DNA from: Posidonia oceanica | Lineage: Eukaryota > Streptophyta > Magnoliopsida > Alismatales > Posidoniaceae | DNA length: 64,000 nt | Direction: 5' to 3' | Assembly (NCBI GenBank): GCA_037176725.1 | Contig: JAZBRS010000049.1 | Coordinates: 15,332,001-15,396,000, forward strand | Shown: piece by piece, positions 37,401 through 47,502 of the stretch | Numbering within the stretch: position 1 is the stretch's first letter | Layout of the letters: each line of letters begins with the position of its first letter | Notes under the pieces: generated by a model | Told to the model about the DNA's origin: nothing | Seen by the model: only the letters and a program-made list of their open reading frames with translations | The model's database searches: none | Made by a program: the position numbers and the translations under genes

Positions 37401-37516
37401 TAGGCTAGTTTTGAAGAGAAGGATGAAAAGGAATGTGTAGGTTTGGACCTAGATTTGGATCTAGAAGTCACGAGAGGATTTCAATTGATTCAGTCTGTCA
37501 AAATGGGGTGTCAACA
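31402..37516 (-). mobile_element. Solo Tat/Ogre-type LTR, 6.1 kb, in the Tekay integrase
   Basis: Plus-strand borders are TGTAGTAATCCC (31402) and GGGTGTCAACA (37516), with CACGG at 31397-31401 and 37517-37521; the integrase codons resume exactly after the duplication. Conserved blocks occur once (GAGTCGCCATCGTGTCTATT near 31571, hairpin block 31755-31795, AGAACTCCAGGCAGTAAGCA near 32001), so it is a single LTR, not a whole element, despite its length. The interior is layered: a minisatellite (32085-32470), an AT-rich 'ggactaaaatgcaa' zone (33150-34330), a GC-rich zone (34350-35300), purine runs (35690-36000 and 36830-37130) and a T-rich zone (36050-36800). Frames in the GC-rich zone lack domains. 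Confidence 0.92.
32085..32470. repeat. Minisatellite in the 6.1-kb LTR, unit about 30 bp
   Basis: About a dozen imperfect units built on GCACGCGAAACGGTGCAA followed by an A-rich spacer. The same place in the LTR at 53624 has a shorter array (54350-54560), and in the left LTR a different unit of about 64 bp (2740-2990). Confidence 0.85.
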
Positions 37517-38438
37517 CACGGTGTTCCTGTATCCATTGTGCTTGACAGAGACACGTGGTTTACCTCAAGGTTCTGGAGGGCTTTGCAGGATGCTTTTGGC
37601 ACGGTACTCAACTTCAATACAGCATTCCACCTCCAGTCGGATGGCTAGACAGAGAGGACCATTCAGACTCTAGAGGACATGTTGAGAGCTTGTGCCATTG
37701 ATTTGCAAGGAAGTTGGGAGGACCATCTGCCGTTGGTTGAGTTTGCATACAACAACAGCTACCACGCTAGCATCAGGATGGCACCATACGAGGCTCTGTA
37801 TGGTAGACCTTGCAGATCACCAGTTTGCTGGAGCGAGGTAGGAGAGCGGCAGCTTCTTGGTCCTGAGATTGTGCAGCAGTACGTGGACAAGGTGGACTTG
37901 ATCCGTAGAAGGCTTGTGACTGCACAGAGTTGGCAGAAGAGCTATGCCGATCGGAGACGGAGACCGCTGGAGTTCCTGGTGGGAGACCATGTGTTCCTGA
38001 AGGTTTCACCAACCAAAGGCATGATGAGGTTTGGCAGGCGTGGGAAGCTGAGTCCCCGCTACATTGGCTCATACCAGATCACGAAGAGGGTTGGTGAAGT
38101 GGCATATAGACTGGCCCTACCACCAGAGCTCTCAGCAGTGCACGATGTTTTCCACGTCTTCATGCTGAGGAAGTGTCTGGCTGATGTGTCACAGGTGATC
38201 CCTGTTCAGCCAGAAGTGCTCCAGGAAGATCTCTCTTATGTAGAGGATGCTGTCTAGATTGTTGATCAGAGGGAACAGGTGTTGCGGAACAAGGTGATTC
38301 CACTGGTTCTCGTGCAGTGGCAGCATCATGGAGCTGAGGAGGCCACTTGGGAGCGCGAGGATGACATCCTTGCTCGATACCCGCACCTTTTCGCCTACCG
38401 TTGATTTCAAAGGCGAAATCCTTTTTAGGTGTTTATGC

Positions 38439-41433
38439 TGTAACACCTGGGAATTCATTCCCTTGTAATTGCATAATTTAATGAATTCCTGTATTTGTGG
38501 ACGGGTGTTATTGGCCTCGTGGGCCCCACTTGCGTTGTCGTAGGCCCTACTTGTGGTGGTTGGTGGGACCAAGTGGAGGTTTGGTCCCTGTTCCTATTCT
38601 TTTTGCATTCTGGTCCCTATCTTCTGTATTCGTGCCATTTCCTAATTTTTCTGAGGCTGTCATGCAATTTACCCAGCATCTTACTGTGCTTGGGCCCACG
38701 TGACACTGTGCAGGTGCGTTTCATCAGTTGGTGAGGGCACGAGATCCGTATTTTACAGGGAAAAGACAGGCACTGTGCGTCTTTTCCTTGACTTTAAATT
38801 CACATGGATTTTTCGCACTTCACCATCCTCCTCTTCTTTCTCTTCTTTCCTTTTCTCTCTCTCCCTCTCTCTCTCTCTCTTTTCTCTCCCACACATCTCT
38901 TCCCCCCCCAAAGCACTATTCATTTATTTTTTCTCCTCTTCCCCTCCAACCAAAAATTCTTCCTCCTCCTCCACCTCCCCTGCTCCCCCTTCTTCCCCCC
39001 ACCCGTCTGCCCATCTCCCCCCTCCTTCCCCATCACTCCCCCTCCCTCCACCTCCTCTCCATCTCCTCCTCCTCCTCCCCTTCACCCTCTCCATCTCCCT
39101 CCCTCCTCTTCCTCCTCCCGTCCCCAGCTTCCGTGCCCTAGCTCCGGCGGCCGTGAGGCCTCCTCCACCACCTCCCTCCCCCTCTCTTCCCCCCTTCCCT
39201 TTCTCCTCCTCTTCCCCCTCTCTTCCCCCTTCCCTTTCTCCTCCTCTTCCCCCTCTCCTCCTCCCTTTCCCCCTCCTTGTTTCCTCTTTTTGGGTTGGGT
39301 TCGGCCGTGGCCCTTGTTGGGTTCGGTGGCGGCGTGCGGCGACAGCGAGCTCCAGACTTCCTCCTGGTGGTGGGGCGTGCTTGTGGGCGGCGCGTGGTGC
39401 ATCGACTTCGGCGGAGGATCGCCGGAGTTGGCCTCGGATCGCCAAAAACAATGGATTTCTCCACTGTCCGAGGTACACATCTCTCTCTCTCCCTCTAAAT
39501 TACTTCAAATTGATATGCATGTGTTCCTTGGTATGTATTGAATGCCATGGAAGTGATTTGTATCGAATTTATCGGCTTGAGTTGGCTTATAGCTTAAATG
39601 TGGATTTCTGGTGTTTTCTTGAGTCGCATGCTTCAGAATGGGTTGATTATGTTTTGATTATGTCCATTGCCATGATTATATGCTATGGTAGAGATTTGAT
39701 AAATTTTAGAGAATTATTGGTGTGTTTTTAGGTGAATTATTTAGCCTATGGAGTTTAAATTTATATGCTGTGGCTTTCCATGTTTTCTGTTAGCCATGGA
39801 TCTTGGAATTGCATGTTTATGGTTTGATTGCGTTCGCATTTCAATTCCGGTCATTTTGGTATATTATACGCTATTTTTGATGGCTTGTGCAGGAAATTTT
39901 GGTTTAATTTCAATCGACGCTTTTTTTGTTAGTCCCTGTTTCAGAATACCGTTTTTGACCGGTATTCCGAATCAGTGTCTGAGTTTCAGCCCCATTTTGG
40001 GGGTGGTTTGCTTTGGATTTTCAATATGTTTAATTATGCCAATGCTTGTACATGTTTAGTGACTTGTTAGAGATTTTTAGATGTGATTTTTGGTAATTTA
40101 TGGGATTGTTTTCAAGGGATTTTGAATATCCTTCCTTATTGTGCTGCTGTGCTTGAATTTAGTCAACTGGACCTTTTTGGTCTTCTGAATTAGGGATTTT
40201 TTGTCGACCGATTGATATCGGTCTACCGATTTTGGTCTAGGATGTTTCCCAGGCATGCTTTCGAATGGTTTTAATAATGACTCTTTTTGGGCTTATTGTG
40301 CTTTAGCCCATGACTTGATAAAATGTTTTCAAAGAGATTTTTGAGTAAAATCATAGGTGTTTTGCAAATGATTTGTCGAGGTTTCTGTGGCTGAAGCTTG
40401 GGAGTCGTGTGGTTCGGACTCGGGGGCACGACAGCGTTCTTGGTGTGTTACACACTTCGCCTAGGCTGAGGTTCGAGGGTCAGAGTGTCGTCTGGACCTG
40501 GCGGTATCATGGCAGCAGACTCAGGAGGTATGATACTCCTGCGTAGCTGAACGTAATACCCTAGCCGCTACGGGCACTAGGACTCGCCGTCTTGTTTGGG
40601 TGTTAGCTGAGCCTAGGGATGAGGAGCCTCAAGTGGTTCGGAGCACCGAGCTTATGGACGCCGATATGTTGCGTGCCCTGTGGTTTGTCCCGAGTGGGGA
40701 CCGCTTTCCCAGTTGGGGATTGCTTTTGAGGCGTCTCTGGTGTGAGATGCTGTGACCGGCATACTCTCTTACAGGCGGGTGCCCGTGGCAGTGTAGTGAA
40801 TTACAGAGGCGAGTCCCTGACTACTGCTTGTGGCCAGGTCGGTTGCTGGGGCGCCAGGCAACACGACTAGTTGATTTTCTTTTGTGCCTGTGTTGGGCCA
40901 TGCTCGTTTTGTTTGGGCCGTAGTGGGCCTCGAACTTGCCTGTTTTGTGGCTTTGTGCTTCTGAGTGGTTTTGGGCTAGTGGACCCTGCTTTGATGTGGT
41001 TTTGGACTAGTGGGTCCCGCCTTGAGTAGTTTTGAGCCGATGGGCCCTGTTTTAATTAAAGAGCTTGTTTTGCATCTGTTCCTTGGTCTAGCTTATTCAG
41101 TTTTGGGAAGGGTGCTTTATTGTTATAGAATGCTTATGTAGGCCTGGATTTGTGGTTTTAAGTCGATTTTCTCGTGGTTTTGCGGGGTGTGTGCTGGGTG
41201 ACAATTTTCTAGTCACTCACGTGTGCTTTATCGTGTTTTTAGTTGCAGGTGCAGATGGTTAGCTAGTTTGGAATCATAGTGCATATAGTCGGAGTCACGT
41301 AGCTGTCCACTGCAGATTGCTGGCACATACATTCTTGTTGTTTAGCCCATAGTTTATTGTAATTGTTGTAATTAATTAAGTTTTAATTTGTTGGGCTTTT
41401 CGGAATGTGTTGGTAGTGACTTGAGTCGTTACA
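38439..41433 (+). repeat. Tekay 3' LTR
   Basis: 2995 bp, begins TGTAACACCTGGG and ends TCGTTACA, colinear with the 5' LTR. It is longer mainly because of extra CT-rich sequence at 38850-38950 and 39180-39270. The bases before it (TTTTTAGGTGTTTATGC) are not a normal polypurine tract, so the tract has decayed. The shared CpG motif CCGGTATTCCGAA lies at 39959-39971. Confidence 0.93.
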
Positions 41434-42660
41434 CATTTGGTTCCTGGTTGTACTTTACAGTGGCTTTGAAGTTTCTGGGTGATATATTAAGTAGAAGCAT
41501 TTGTTCTTTTGATCTTTTAGACTATTTCAATCTTTGATTTGCCTCTTTAGATTAATAATGAACGTTTCAATTATTACAAGCCACTCAACTATGTAGAGAA
41601 CCTACCGTAGCAGAGTAGTGGACTGCATCCCACATTAGTGGAGCGGAACAGGCTTAGTGAACTCCTATTGCGAAGGATGTATTTGTAAGTAATTATCATA
41701 GAATTAAATTTACTTTAATAATATACACGTTTATTTTATTATCTTTAACTAACTTCTTGTGTTTTTCTTACCGTTTGTAAAAAAAAATTTAACTTCTTGT
41801 GTTTATTTTAATTTACAAGATAGGTACACCTTCTTGTACCAAAAAAATATAAAGACAACAATGTTGGTAAACACCCTGCCTTTGACCAGAAACTTTGGAA
41901 GCAAGTTTCAAAGAAAAGGAACGTGGGTAGTTCGTCAAGAAAGCAAGGCCTAAGTGGTCTTGATCCATACTACTTAGAAAAGTCTACTATTGGTTCTTCT
42001 GCGGCTTCTACTGCGCATTTTGGATGTTTGATCCAACCTTCTTCTGCTGCACTTGATTGAGATTATTTGGATTTCCAGTTGTCAGAATTGGCAAATTCAA
42101 TACGTTCATATATAAAGCAAGACATAAGGTAGGAAATAAGGGATGAAATACATACTTTAGAGTACTGACTTGTAAAGTAATGGTTTATATAGTTTAGAAT
42201 TTTTTGGATATGTATTTGTTTTGTTGAATTCAACCTTATAATATAATGATTATCCATCATAATATATTGTAAGTTTGTTTTTTATGATAAGAAGATATAA
42301 GGACGAGCATAAAGTCGATTTGTCAAGTAACGACGACGAACATTACGAAGAGTATACACGTGACTGTCATTCCATCCATGCATCTTCTTTAAAAAGTAAA
42401 GGAAAGTAAGTCGGTAAAAGAAGAAGATGACTTGTATTATATCGTTTTGATTGGAAATGTAAAACCATTTCAGTGTTGTATTACATTCAGTGTTGTGAAC
42501 AAATAGATATGTAAAACCATATAGTTGTAATATTAATTGATATTTTTTTTTATAAGATGCTTGGATGTATAATGTATGTATGATTTAGAATATTTGTGAA
42601 TGCATTTGAATATAATTTAGTCAAGTAATTTCAATCATTGATAATACTAATTTATTTTTT

Positions 42661-42756
42661 CACTACCGGAAGGACATTTCGTCATAATTTCCTTATTATG
42701 TCTGGGACAACTACAATATTTTTCCATCTTTCACAAGTACTAAACGAGATGTAGTG
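42661..42756. repeat. 96-bp segment with CACTAC...GTAGTG ends (possible CACTA right terminus)
   Basis: The ends are CACTACCGGAAGG and CGAGATGTAGTG; with the flanking T and A runs the inverted repeat is 11 bp (TTTTTCACTAC). The position after the last exon of the second CACTA gene fits a right terminus at 42756. The CACTAC at 42661 may be chance or the start of another CACTA fragment. Confidence 0.4.
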
Positions 42757-42965
42757 AAAAATCCATAGGCACGGCCATTAATTTGACTGTTTGTTAAGTT
42801 GAGTTGTCTGTTGGAGTTACTACTATGCAGTGGCTCGAGATTGAGAGCCCACTTGCTTTCAGCTAAGGAGGCTCTAGACGTGTTCGATTATTGTAAATGT
42901 GGTTGTATTTTATTTTTGTTTGCTTCTACTACTCAGTTAGAAATTGCGTTCTTGTACACACACAG
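42757..42965. other. Unassigned sequence between the CACTA end and an exon-like fragment
   Basis: Nothing recognisable. It ends in a pyrimidine-containing stretch that precedes an acceptor-like ACACACAG. Confidence 0.4.
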
Positions 42966-43076
42966 AGGAAGCTATCATACCGGGCCAGAGGAAATGTGAG
43001 GATGCTCTTAAATCTCTCCTTGTTCTTGGGGCAAGAGTAAAGGCGCCAGTCATCATTGGTCATGGCAAGAATAAAG
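42966..43076 (+). pseudogene. Exon-like fragment of an unidentified gene
   Basis: A 111-bp open segment bounded by ACACAG before 42966 and AAAG|GTGATA after 43076 encodes EEAIIPGQRKCEDALKSLL followed by LGARVKAPVIIGHGKNK. The 'AL..LL..GARV.AP' pattern loosely recalls one ankyrin repeat, but a single repeat is weak evidence. No neighbouring exon is clear. It may be host sequence captured by, or lying next to, a CACTA element. Confidence 0.3.
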
Positions 43077-43311
43077 GTGATACAATTTCTATATATTCAA
43101 GAGAAAGCTTTCAAAGGTTCCAACCTCTTCACTCGTTTCACACCTTTTTTCCCTGTGTATATATAAAACCACTTCTATCAGGATTTTATATGTTATCTAT
43201 CCCTTATGTTGTTTGATTATATTCATCTTTCCTCTCCCCTTATATTGTGTTTGTGATTGTTTCTTTGCGTGCATGTCTTCCTGACATCTCCCTTCAACCT
43301 TTTGAGCACAT

Positions 43312-43680
43312 ATGTCGCAAGAAGGGGAGGAAAACATGGACTGATCTGTTGACCAGATTGTCTCCACTCTAGTCGAAAGTATAACATCCAAGGAAGCCTT
43401 TTGTCATCCATGGGTTGAACATGTCGTCGATGCATCAGTTGCCTTATTTAAAAATAAGAAGCATTTCTATGAAAGTAGATTGTCCTTTCGGAACAAGTTC
43501 ACTTTTTTGACCACCATCTTCCTTAGCTATATATACAAGCTAATTAAGTGGGCAGCCAGTAAACTTGATATTCAAAGTCGTTGTTCACATTTTTTTATAC
43601 TATCTAGGTCAGAATATACATCAAAGGGCACTACGAGTGACTATTCCCTTCTACTACTACATCATGGGGCATTTCGATGA
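43312..43680 (+). pseudogene. Unidentified reading frame of 122 codons with one stop
   Basis: From ATG 43312 one frame runs to TGA 43678-43680 with a single internal TGA at 43342. It contains VDQIVSTLVESITSKEAF, then HPWVEHVVDASVALFKNKKH and a hydrophobic FLTTIFLSYIYKLIKWAA segment that could be a membrane helix. The codon pattern looks protein-like (mixed charge, ordinary composition), unlike nearby AT-rich noncoding DNA. I do not recognise the family. Together with the exon-like fragment at 42966 it may come from one host gene. Confidence 0.35.
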
Positions 43681-43946
43681 GAGATTCCATAATCCTTTTT
43701 TTGCATTTGAATTTCCTAAATGTTATATTGGTTGGTAGGACTCTTGTAAAGGGGTATCTTAATGCAATCGCCTAAACACATCCAAGACGCTCAAATAACT
43801 GCTTCTACTTGTTACCTCATATGTTTATGGTTGAAAAAAAGGGGAAAATGTGATTCTTTGTAGAAGTTGAGAAAATGGGAGGGATTCCATAATTTATTTA
43901 TTTTTGTGTTTGAGTTACATAAATGTTATATTTGTTAGTAAGACTT
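43681..43946. other. Unassigned AT-rich spacer with a diverged direct repeat
   Basis: A segment near 43680-43740 (GATTCCATAAT...AAATGTTATATTGGTTGGTA) recurs about 200 bp later near 43882-43946. Nothing else is visible. Confidence 0.4.
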
Positions 43947-44529
43947 ACTACAAGAAAATAAAACTTTAACCACCGATTTTAATCATAGATAATAAATCCG
44001 TGGCTAATTGATATATTTAACCACGAGAATGGCCACGGATACATAAGTTTTAAATAAGAAATCAAAATATTATTTAGCCATGGCATGAAATATCCACGGT
44101 TAAAATTTTTATCTCATTGGAAACTTATTTTTACTTAAATATTATAAAGTGGATACGGAATTAGCTACGGATTAAGCTTCGTGACTATGTTAATTCTTGA
44201 TTTATTTTATATCAGTCATAGATTTCACCACAACATTTGACCATGGTTAAAATTAAAATCTTAAAATTTTAACCACCAATTTTATTTCCTCTCTTTTATT
44301 TGCTACGACCTTTCCTCCCTCCAAAACTTGTTTTCTTCGTCCCTTCCTCCCTCCACCCCAAAACCTATCCCGCTCCTCCTCCAATTCTCCCTCCGCCCTC
44401 CTACGCCCTCTTTCACACCTGACTTGCTCCTCCTCCTCTGGTTCTCCCTCCACCCTCCTCCCTGCGCCCATGTGCTCTTCCGGTTCTCCCTCCACCCTCA
44501 TCCTCTCTTCAGTTCTCCTCTTGATTTGG
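43947..44529 (+). mobile_element. CACTA-like terminal fragment with subterminal repeats
   Basis: It opens TACTACAAGAAAATAAA, one base from the common plant CACTA start CACTACAAGAAAA. Several copies of a CCACGGAT or ATCCGTGG word follow (near 44001, 44035 and 44095, with variants to 44180). The last 250 bp are CCTCC-rich. No right end is visible; a solo Tekay LTR interrupts it at 44530. Confidence 0.55.
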
Positions 44530-47309
44530 TGTCACGACCCCGATCGCAACAGTACAAAAATCAAGCCTAACAAAAATTTAAAACATAATTAACTATTACA
44601 TCAACAGTTAACTACAGGGCTAAACAACAAATATCTGTACCAGGAACCTGCAGTGGACAGTTACGTGACTCCCACTATATGCACTATGACTCCGAACCAG
44701 CTAACCATCTGCACCTACAATTGAAAACTACATAAAGCACACGTGAGTGACTAGAAATCGTCACCCAGCACACACCCTGTAGAAACCACGCGAGAAACTG
44801 GCACAAAAACCAGAATACAGCACGAACCGGTCAAAACCCCAAATCCGGGTCCACAATAAACCTTATAATCAATAAAACATATTCTCCAAAGCCAATATGC
44901 TAAAAATCGAGAAAGATAGGTGTGTACAAATCATTTTCACAAACCACAGCCCACCGGCCCAAAACCTCAGCACAACTCAAAAACCTCCAAGCTCTCAGGT
45001 TGGGAAAACAACTCGGCCCCACTGGCCAAAACAAGGCGGAAATAACTCGTAAATAAATTCTCAATTAATAACAACGGCCCATCGGCCCCAAAACTCAAAC
45101 TAAAACCATGCGCCGTAAATAGGTGAAAAGTACTAGGTCGACTATGGCCCAAAACTCAACAAAAACCACATTAAGTCCAAAATCAGGCAAAGCTCTAGGC
45201 CTAATACGGCCAGCAACAACCAAACACAGCCCCGCGGACACAAAACCACAACTAGCCGTATTGCCTAGCGCCAAGCAGCCGATATGGCCTCAAGTAGTAG
45301 CCAGGGACCCACCCCTGCAACTCACTGCACTGCCCTGAATACCCGTCCTGTGGAGGAGCGTGTCCGTCCCGGCATCTCACACTAGAGACGCCTCAAAAAG
45401 CGATCCCCACTTGGGAAAGTTACTCACCCCTAACTGGGCAAGCTGTCCATAATCAGGACAAACCACAGGGCACGCCAAATACGGCGACCTCAGCTCAGTG
45501 TTCCGAACCACTAGAGGCTCCTCACCCCTAGGCTCAGCCAGCACCCAAAACAAAGGCGAGTTTCGATGTCCGTAGTGACTAGGGTATTACACCCAGCTAC
45601 GCAAGAGTATCATACCTCCCGAGTTCGCTGCTACGATACCGCTAGGTATGGCCGACATCCCGACCCCCAAAACCTCAACCCAGGCGAGGTGTACGACATA
45701 CCAAGAAAGCCGTCGCATCCCCGAGTCCAGCCAACACAACTCCTAGGTTTCGGCCACGGAAAAACCTCGGCAAAATCATTTGCAAACAATCCATGTTTTT
45801 CCTCAAAAATCTCTTTGAAAATATTTATTAAATTCATGAGCTAAAGCACAATATGCCCAAAAACAAACATTATTAATATCATAAGAAAACAGGCCCGGGA
45901 GACAACCCAGACCAAAATCGGCAGACCGAAAATCCAATCGGTCGACCGAAAACCCCTGATTCGGTCGACCGAAAATCCAGAAAACGGCAGACCAAAATCC
46001 CATCGGTCTACCAAAAATCCCTGATTCGGTCGACCCAAAAGGACCGGTCGACCAAAAACCCGTGATTCGGTAGACCAAAAATAACCGGTCAACCAATCAA
46101 ACCCAGAAAACGGTAGACCGAACGATTTCGGTCGACCGAATTCAGGTTCAGGAGTGCAGGAAAGAAAGACGTTCGGCATACTAGTCAAATTCGTTGTGCT
46201 GAACCAGAGCATGGCTGAAAACTCATAAAACCTACTTAAATCCCAAAACACATGCATAAAACTCTAAATCTAGCATGCCATATACTGAAATCACGAGAAT
46301 TCAATAAGGAATGCAACCATACATGCATTATGGCATTCCGAGGCATACAATTCACAAAAACACCAGAAAATCCACATTCAAGTCATTTACGCCCAAAAAT
46401 CCCAAACACTTGCAATTTCATACTAAACCAAACATGCAATATATGAAAATGAGCGTATCTGCTCAAGCAACACAACCACACCACATTCACCTTATCCTAG
46501 GCATAAAACATCGGAAATCACCGGAAACCACAATTTAGGCATTTAAGCTACTCGGGCCATAAATCCGGCCAAAAACCACATAAAATCCCAAAAATTGCCA
46601 AACCACTTTCATAGCACTCAAACATTGCAAGGGACACATGCATATCATTTTTGAAGCATTTGAGTAACTACGGGCGAGACGTGTACCTTGGGACGACCAC
46701 TGTCCTCCGGCGAACCACGTGCGACTCCAGTGATCCGCCGCTGTACTGAGCTCCAAGCATCGCACTCGGGCTCGCCACTCCACTCGGACAAAGACCGGAG
46801 CTCGCCGCACCACCGTCTGCCGCCACCACGCACCGACCACCGCCAACAGAGGAGGAAGAAGAAGGGGAGGAAGGGGAAGGAAGGAGGAGTGGGGAGGAGA
46901 GAGGGGAGCGAGGAGGAGGTGGAGATGGGGAGAGGGAGGGAGGAGCTTGCGCCGGCCCAGGGTTAGGGCATAGGTGCGGGTGAGGGAGGAAGGGGAATGA
47001 CAGGTGGGAGAGAGGGAGAAGGCACGAGTGAGGGAGAGAGAGAATGAGTGGGGGAGAGGGGAAAGAGAGAGAGAGAGAGAGAGAGACAGGGACCAGAACT
47101 GCAATTTGTCCCACCAACCACCACCAGTGGGGCCCACAACAACTAAAGGTGGGGCCCAAGAATAGTCATAAGTGGGGTCCACAACAAAACACAGGTGGAG
47201 ACCCACACAAACCATAGGTGGGGCCCACAAGGCCAGTAACACCCGTCTATAGCCAAGGAATTCATTATAAAAGTGTAATTACTAGGGAAATGAATTCCCG
47301 GGTGTTACA
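44530..47309 (-). mobile_element. Solo Tekay-type LTR, minus orientation
   Basis: Plus-strand borders are TGTCACGACC (44530) and GGTGTTACA (47309), the reverse complement of the Tekay LTR ends, flanked by TTTGG on both sides (44525-44529 and 47310-47314). It is colinear with the full-length LTRs, including the purine-rich (reverse CT-rich) tract at 46840-47090 and the donor-like site at 46686, but clearly more diverged. No PBS or pol is attached, so it formed by LTR-LTR recombination. Confidence 0.92.
45911..46140. repeat. Array of CpG palindromes in the solo LTR
   Basis: About ten copies of TCGGTCGACCGA or one- to two-base variants (TCGGCAGACCGA, TCGGTAGACCAA and others) occur in 230 bp. 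The full-length LTRs have only about three at the same place (26208-26270 and 40165-40240). Confidence 0.85.
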
Positions 47310-47379
47310 TTTGGTACTTTTCATCTTAGCCTTCTTAATTTTGTGGTTTGGCTCATTGATTTTGTGGTTTGCCACTAGA

Positions 47380-47502
47380 TAAAAAATGCTTGTAGATTTG
47401 TCGATGGTATACCTTTTCTTCTATAGTTCCTCATGTTATCAATCTATAGACTGTTACATCCTTGGTCTGCCCTATACGCCAAGCACGTTCTCTTGCCTGT
47501 TC
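47380..47502 (-). pseudogene. CSB/CHR8-like SNF2 helicase fragment
   Basis: On the minus strand 41 codons read EQARERAWRIGQTKDVTVYR, then LIT, a stop (TGA at 47433-47431) and GTIEEKVYHRQIYKHFL. QARERAWRIGQ is SNF2 helicase motif VI, and this version with the following YHRQIYKHFL is the signature of the CSB (Cockayne syndrome B, Rad26, plant CHR8) family that acts in transcription-coupled DNA repair. The residues normally before the motif are missing, and after FL the sequence departs from the family. The fragment ends about 70 bp from a solo LTR. It is a relic or captured piece of a host gene, not a functional copy. Confidence 0.8.

Larger units (their letters stand above)
28949..38404 (+). 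pseudogene. Tekay pol: protease, reverse transcriptase, RNase H, integrase, chromodomain; split and decayed
   Basis: Protease: [13 protein letters not shown] (about 28980-29020). Reverse transcriptase: [41 protein letters not shown] and the catalytic FVDDILIYS (about 29948-29975). RNase [27 protein letters not shown] and [13 protein letters not shown] (30385-30610). Integrase: HHCC zinc region with HPGTTKMYRDLRRNFWWP then ARCMTCQ (31050-31160), the first Asp region at MDFVTRLP (31237), then, after a 6.1-kb insertion, VLDRD (37540s) and EFAYNNSYHASI (37740). The chromodomain-like tail (VDQREQVLRNK, then EATWERED; 38260-38370) is thought to guide chromoviruses to heterochromatin. Breaks: TAA 30034, TAG 30271, TAG 30883, a frame slip near 31110, the nested LTR at 31402-37516, TAG 37647 and TAG 38255. 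Confidence 0.93.
24605..41433 (+). mobile_element. Tekay/Del-type Ty3/gypsy chromovirus, full length, 16.8 kb
   Basis: Two direct LTRs (24605-27484 and 38439-41433) begin TGTAACACCTGG and end CGTTACA. The flanking CATTT occurs at 24600-24604 and 41434-41438, a 5-bp target duplication. After the 5' LTR comes an initiator-Met PBS, then gag with two zinc knuckles, protease, reverse transcriptase, RNase H, integrase and a C-terminal chromodomain-like segment: the order and chromodomain type seen in Tekay/Del elements. A 6.1-kb solo Tat-type LTR sits in the integrase; without it the element is about 10.7 kb. LTRs differ by scattered substitutions and indels (2880 against 2995 bp), and the ORFs carry many stops, so the insertion is not recent. 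Confidence 0.95.
22033..42420 (+). pseudogene. Second CACTA gene, Transposase_24-like, multi-exon, split by Tekay
   Basis: It starts at ATG 22033, about 350 bp after TNP2. Exon 1 is Ser/Pro-rich, with 'REIDPSTFTSAQLIEYIRSQ', and ends at a GT donor after 22311. Short exons follow near 22412-22470 and 22549-22680 (KSNRISSEITKIFRSY). The exon at 22757-22940 has a 'KFTLSLGCTKEDYCVFTKL' segment and a donor GGTAATT. The next exon lies beyond the Tekay insertion at about 41551 (acceptor TCTTTAG), followed by one at 41850-42060 containing HPAFDQKLWKQVS, and a last small acidic exon at about 42297-42410. Stops inside exons (for example TGA in exon 1 near 22050 and TAG near 41611) show decay. The spaced Trp/Cys-poor domain and its place after TNP2 suggest the En/Spm TNPA-like or Transposase_24 accessory protein that binds subterminal repeats. 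Exon limits are by eye. Confidence 0.65.
10533..42756 (+). mobile_element. CACTA (En/Spm-type) DNA transposon, old and heavily interrupted
   Basis: The element is defined by two plus-strand genes in the usual CACTA order: a TNP2 transposase (12886-21679) and a Transposase_24-like gene (22033-about 42420). A CACTAC start with subterminal repeats lies at 10533, and a GTAGTG ends at 42756, about 340 bp after the last exon. The terminal match is only six bases and the 3-bp flanks differ (GCA and AAA), so the outer ends are provisional. Nested insertions account for most of the span: two solo Tat-type LTRs, one hAT-like element and a 16.8-kb Tekay element that carries its own nested LTR. Without them the CACTA body would be about 10 kb. 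Confidence 0.7.

Noticed and set aside
31402..37516. Complete nested retrotransposon inside the Tekay integrase
   Set aside because: The family's conserved LTR blocks occur only once, and no PBS, gag or pol is present between the borders, so it is a solo LTR.
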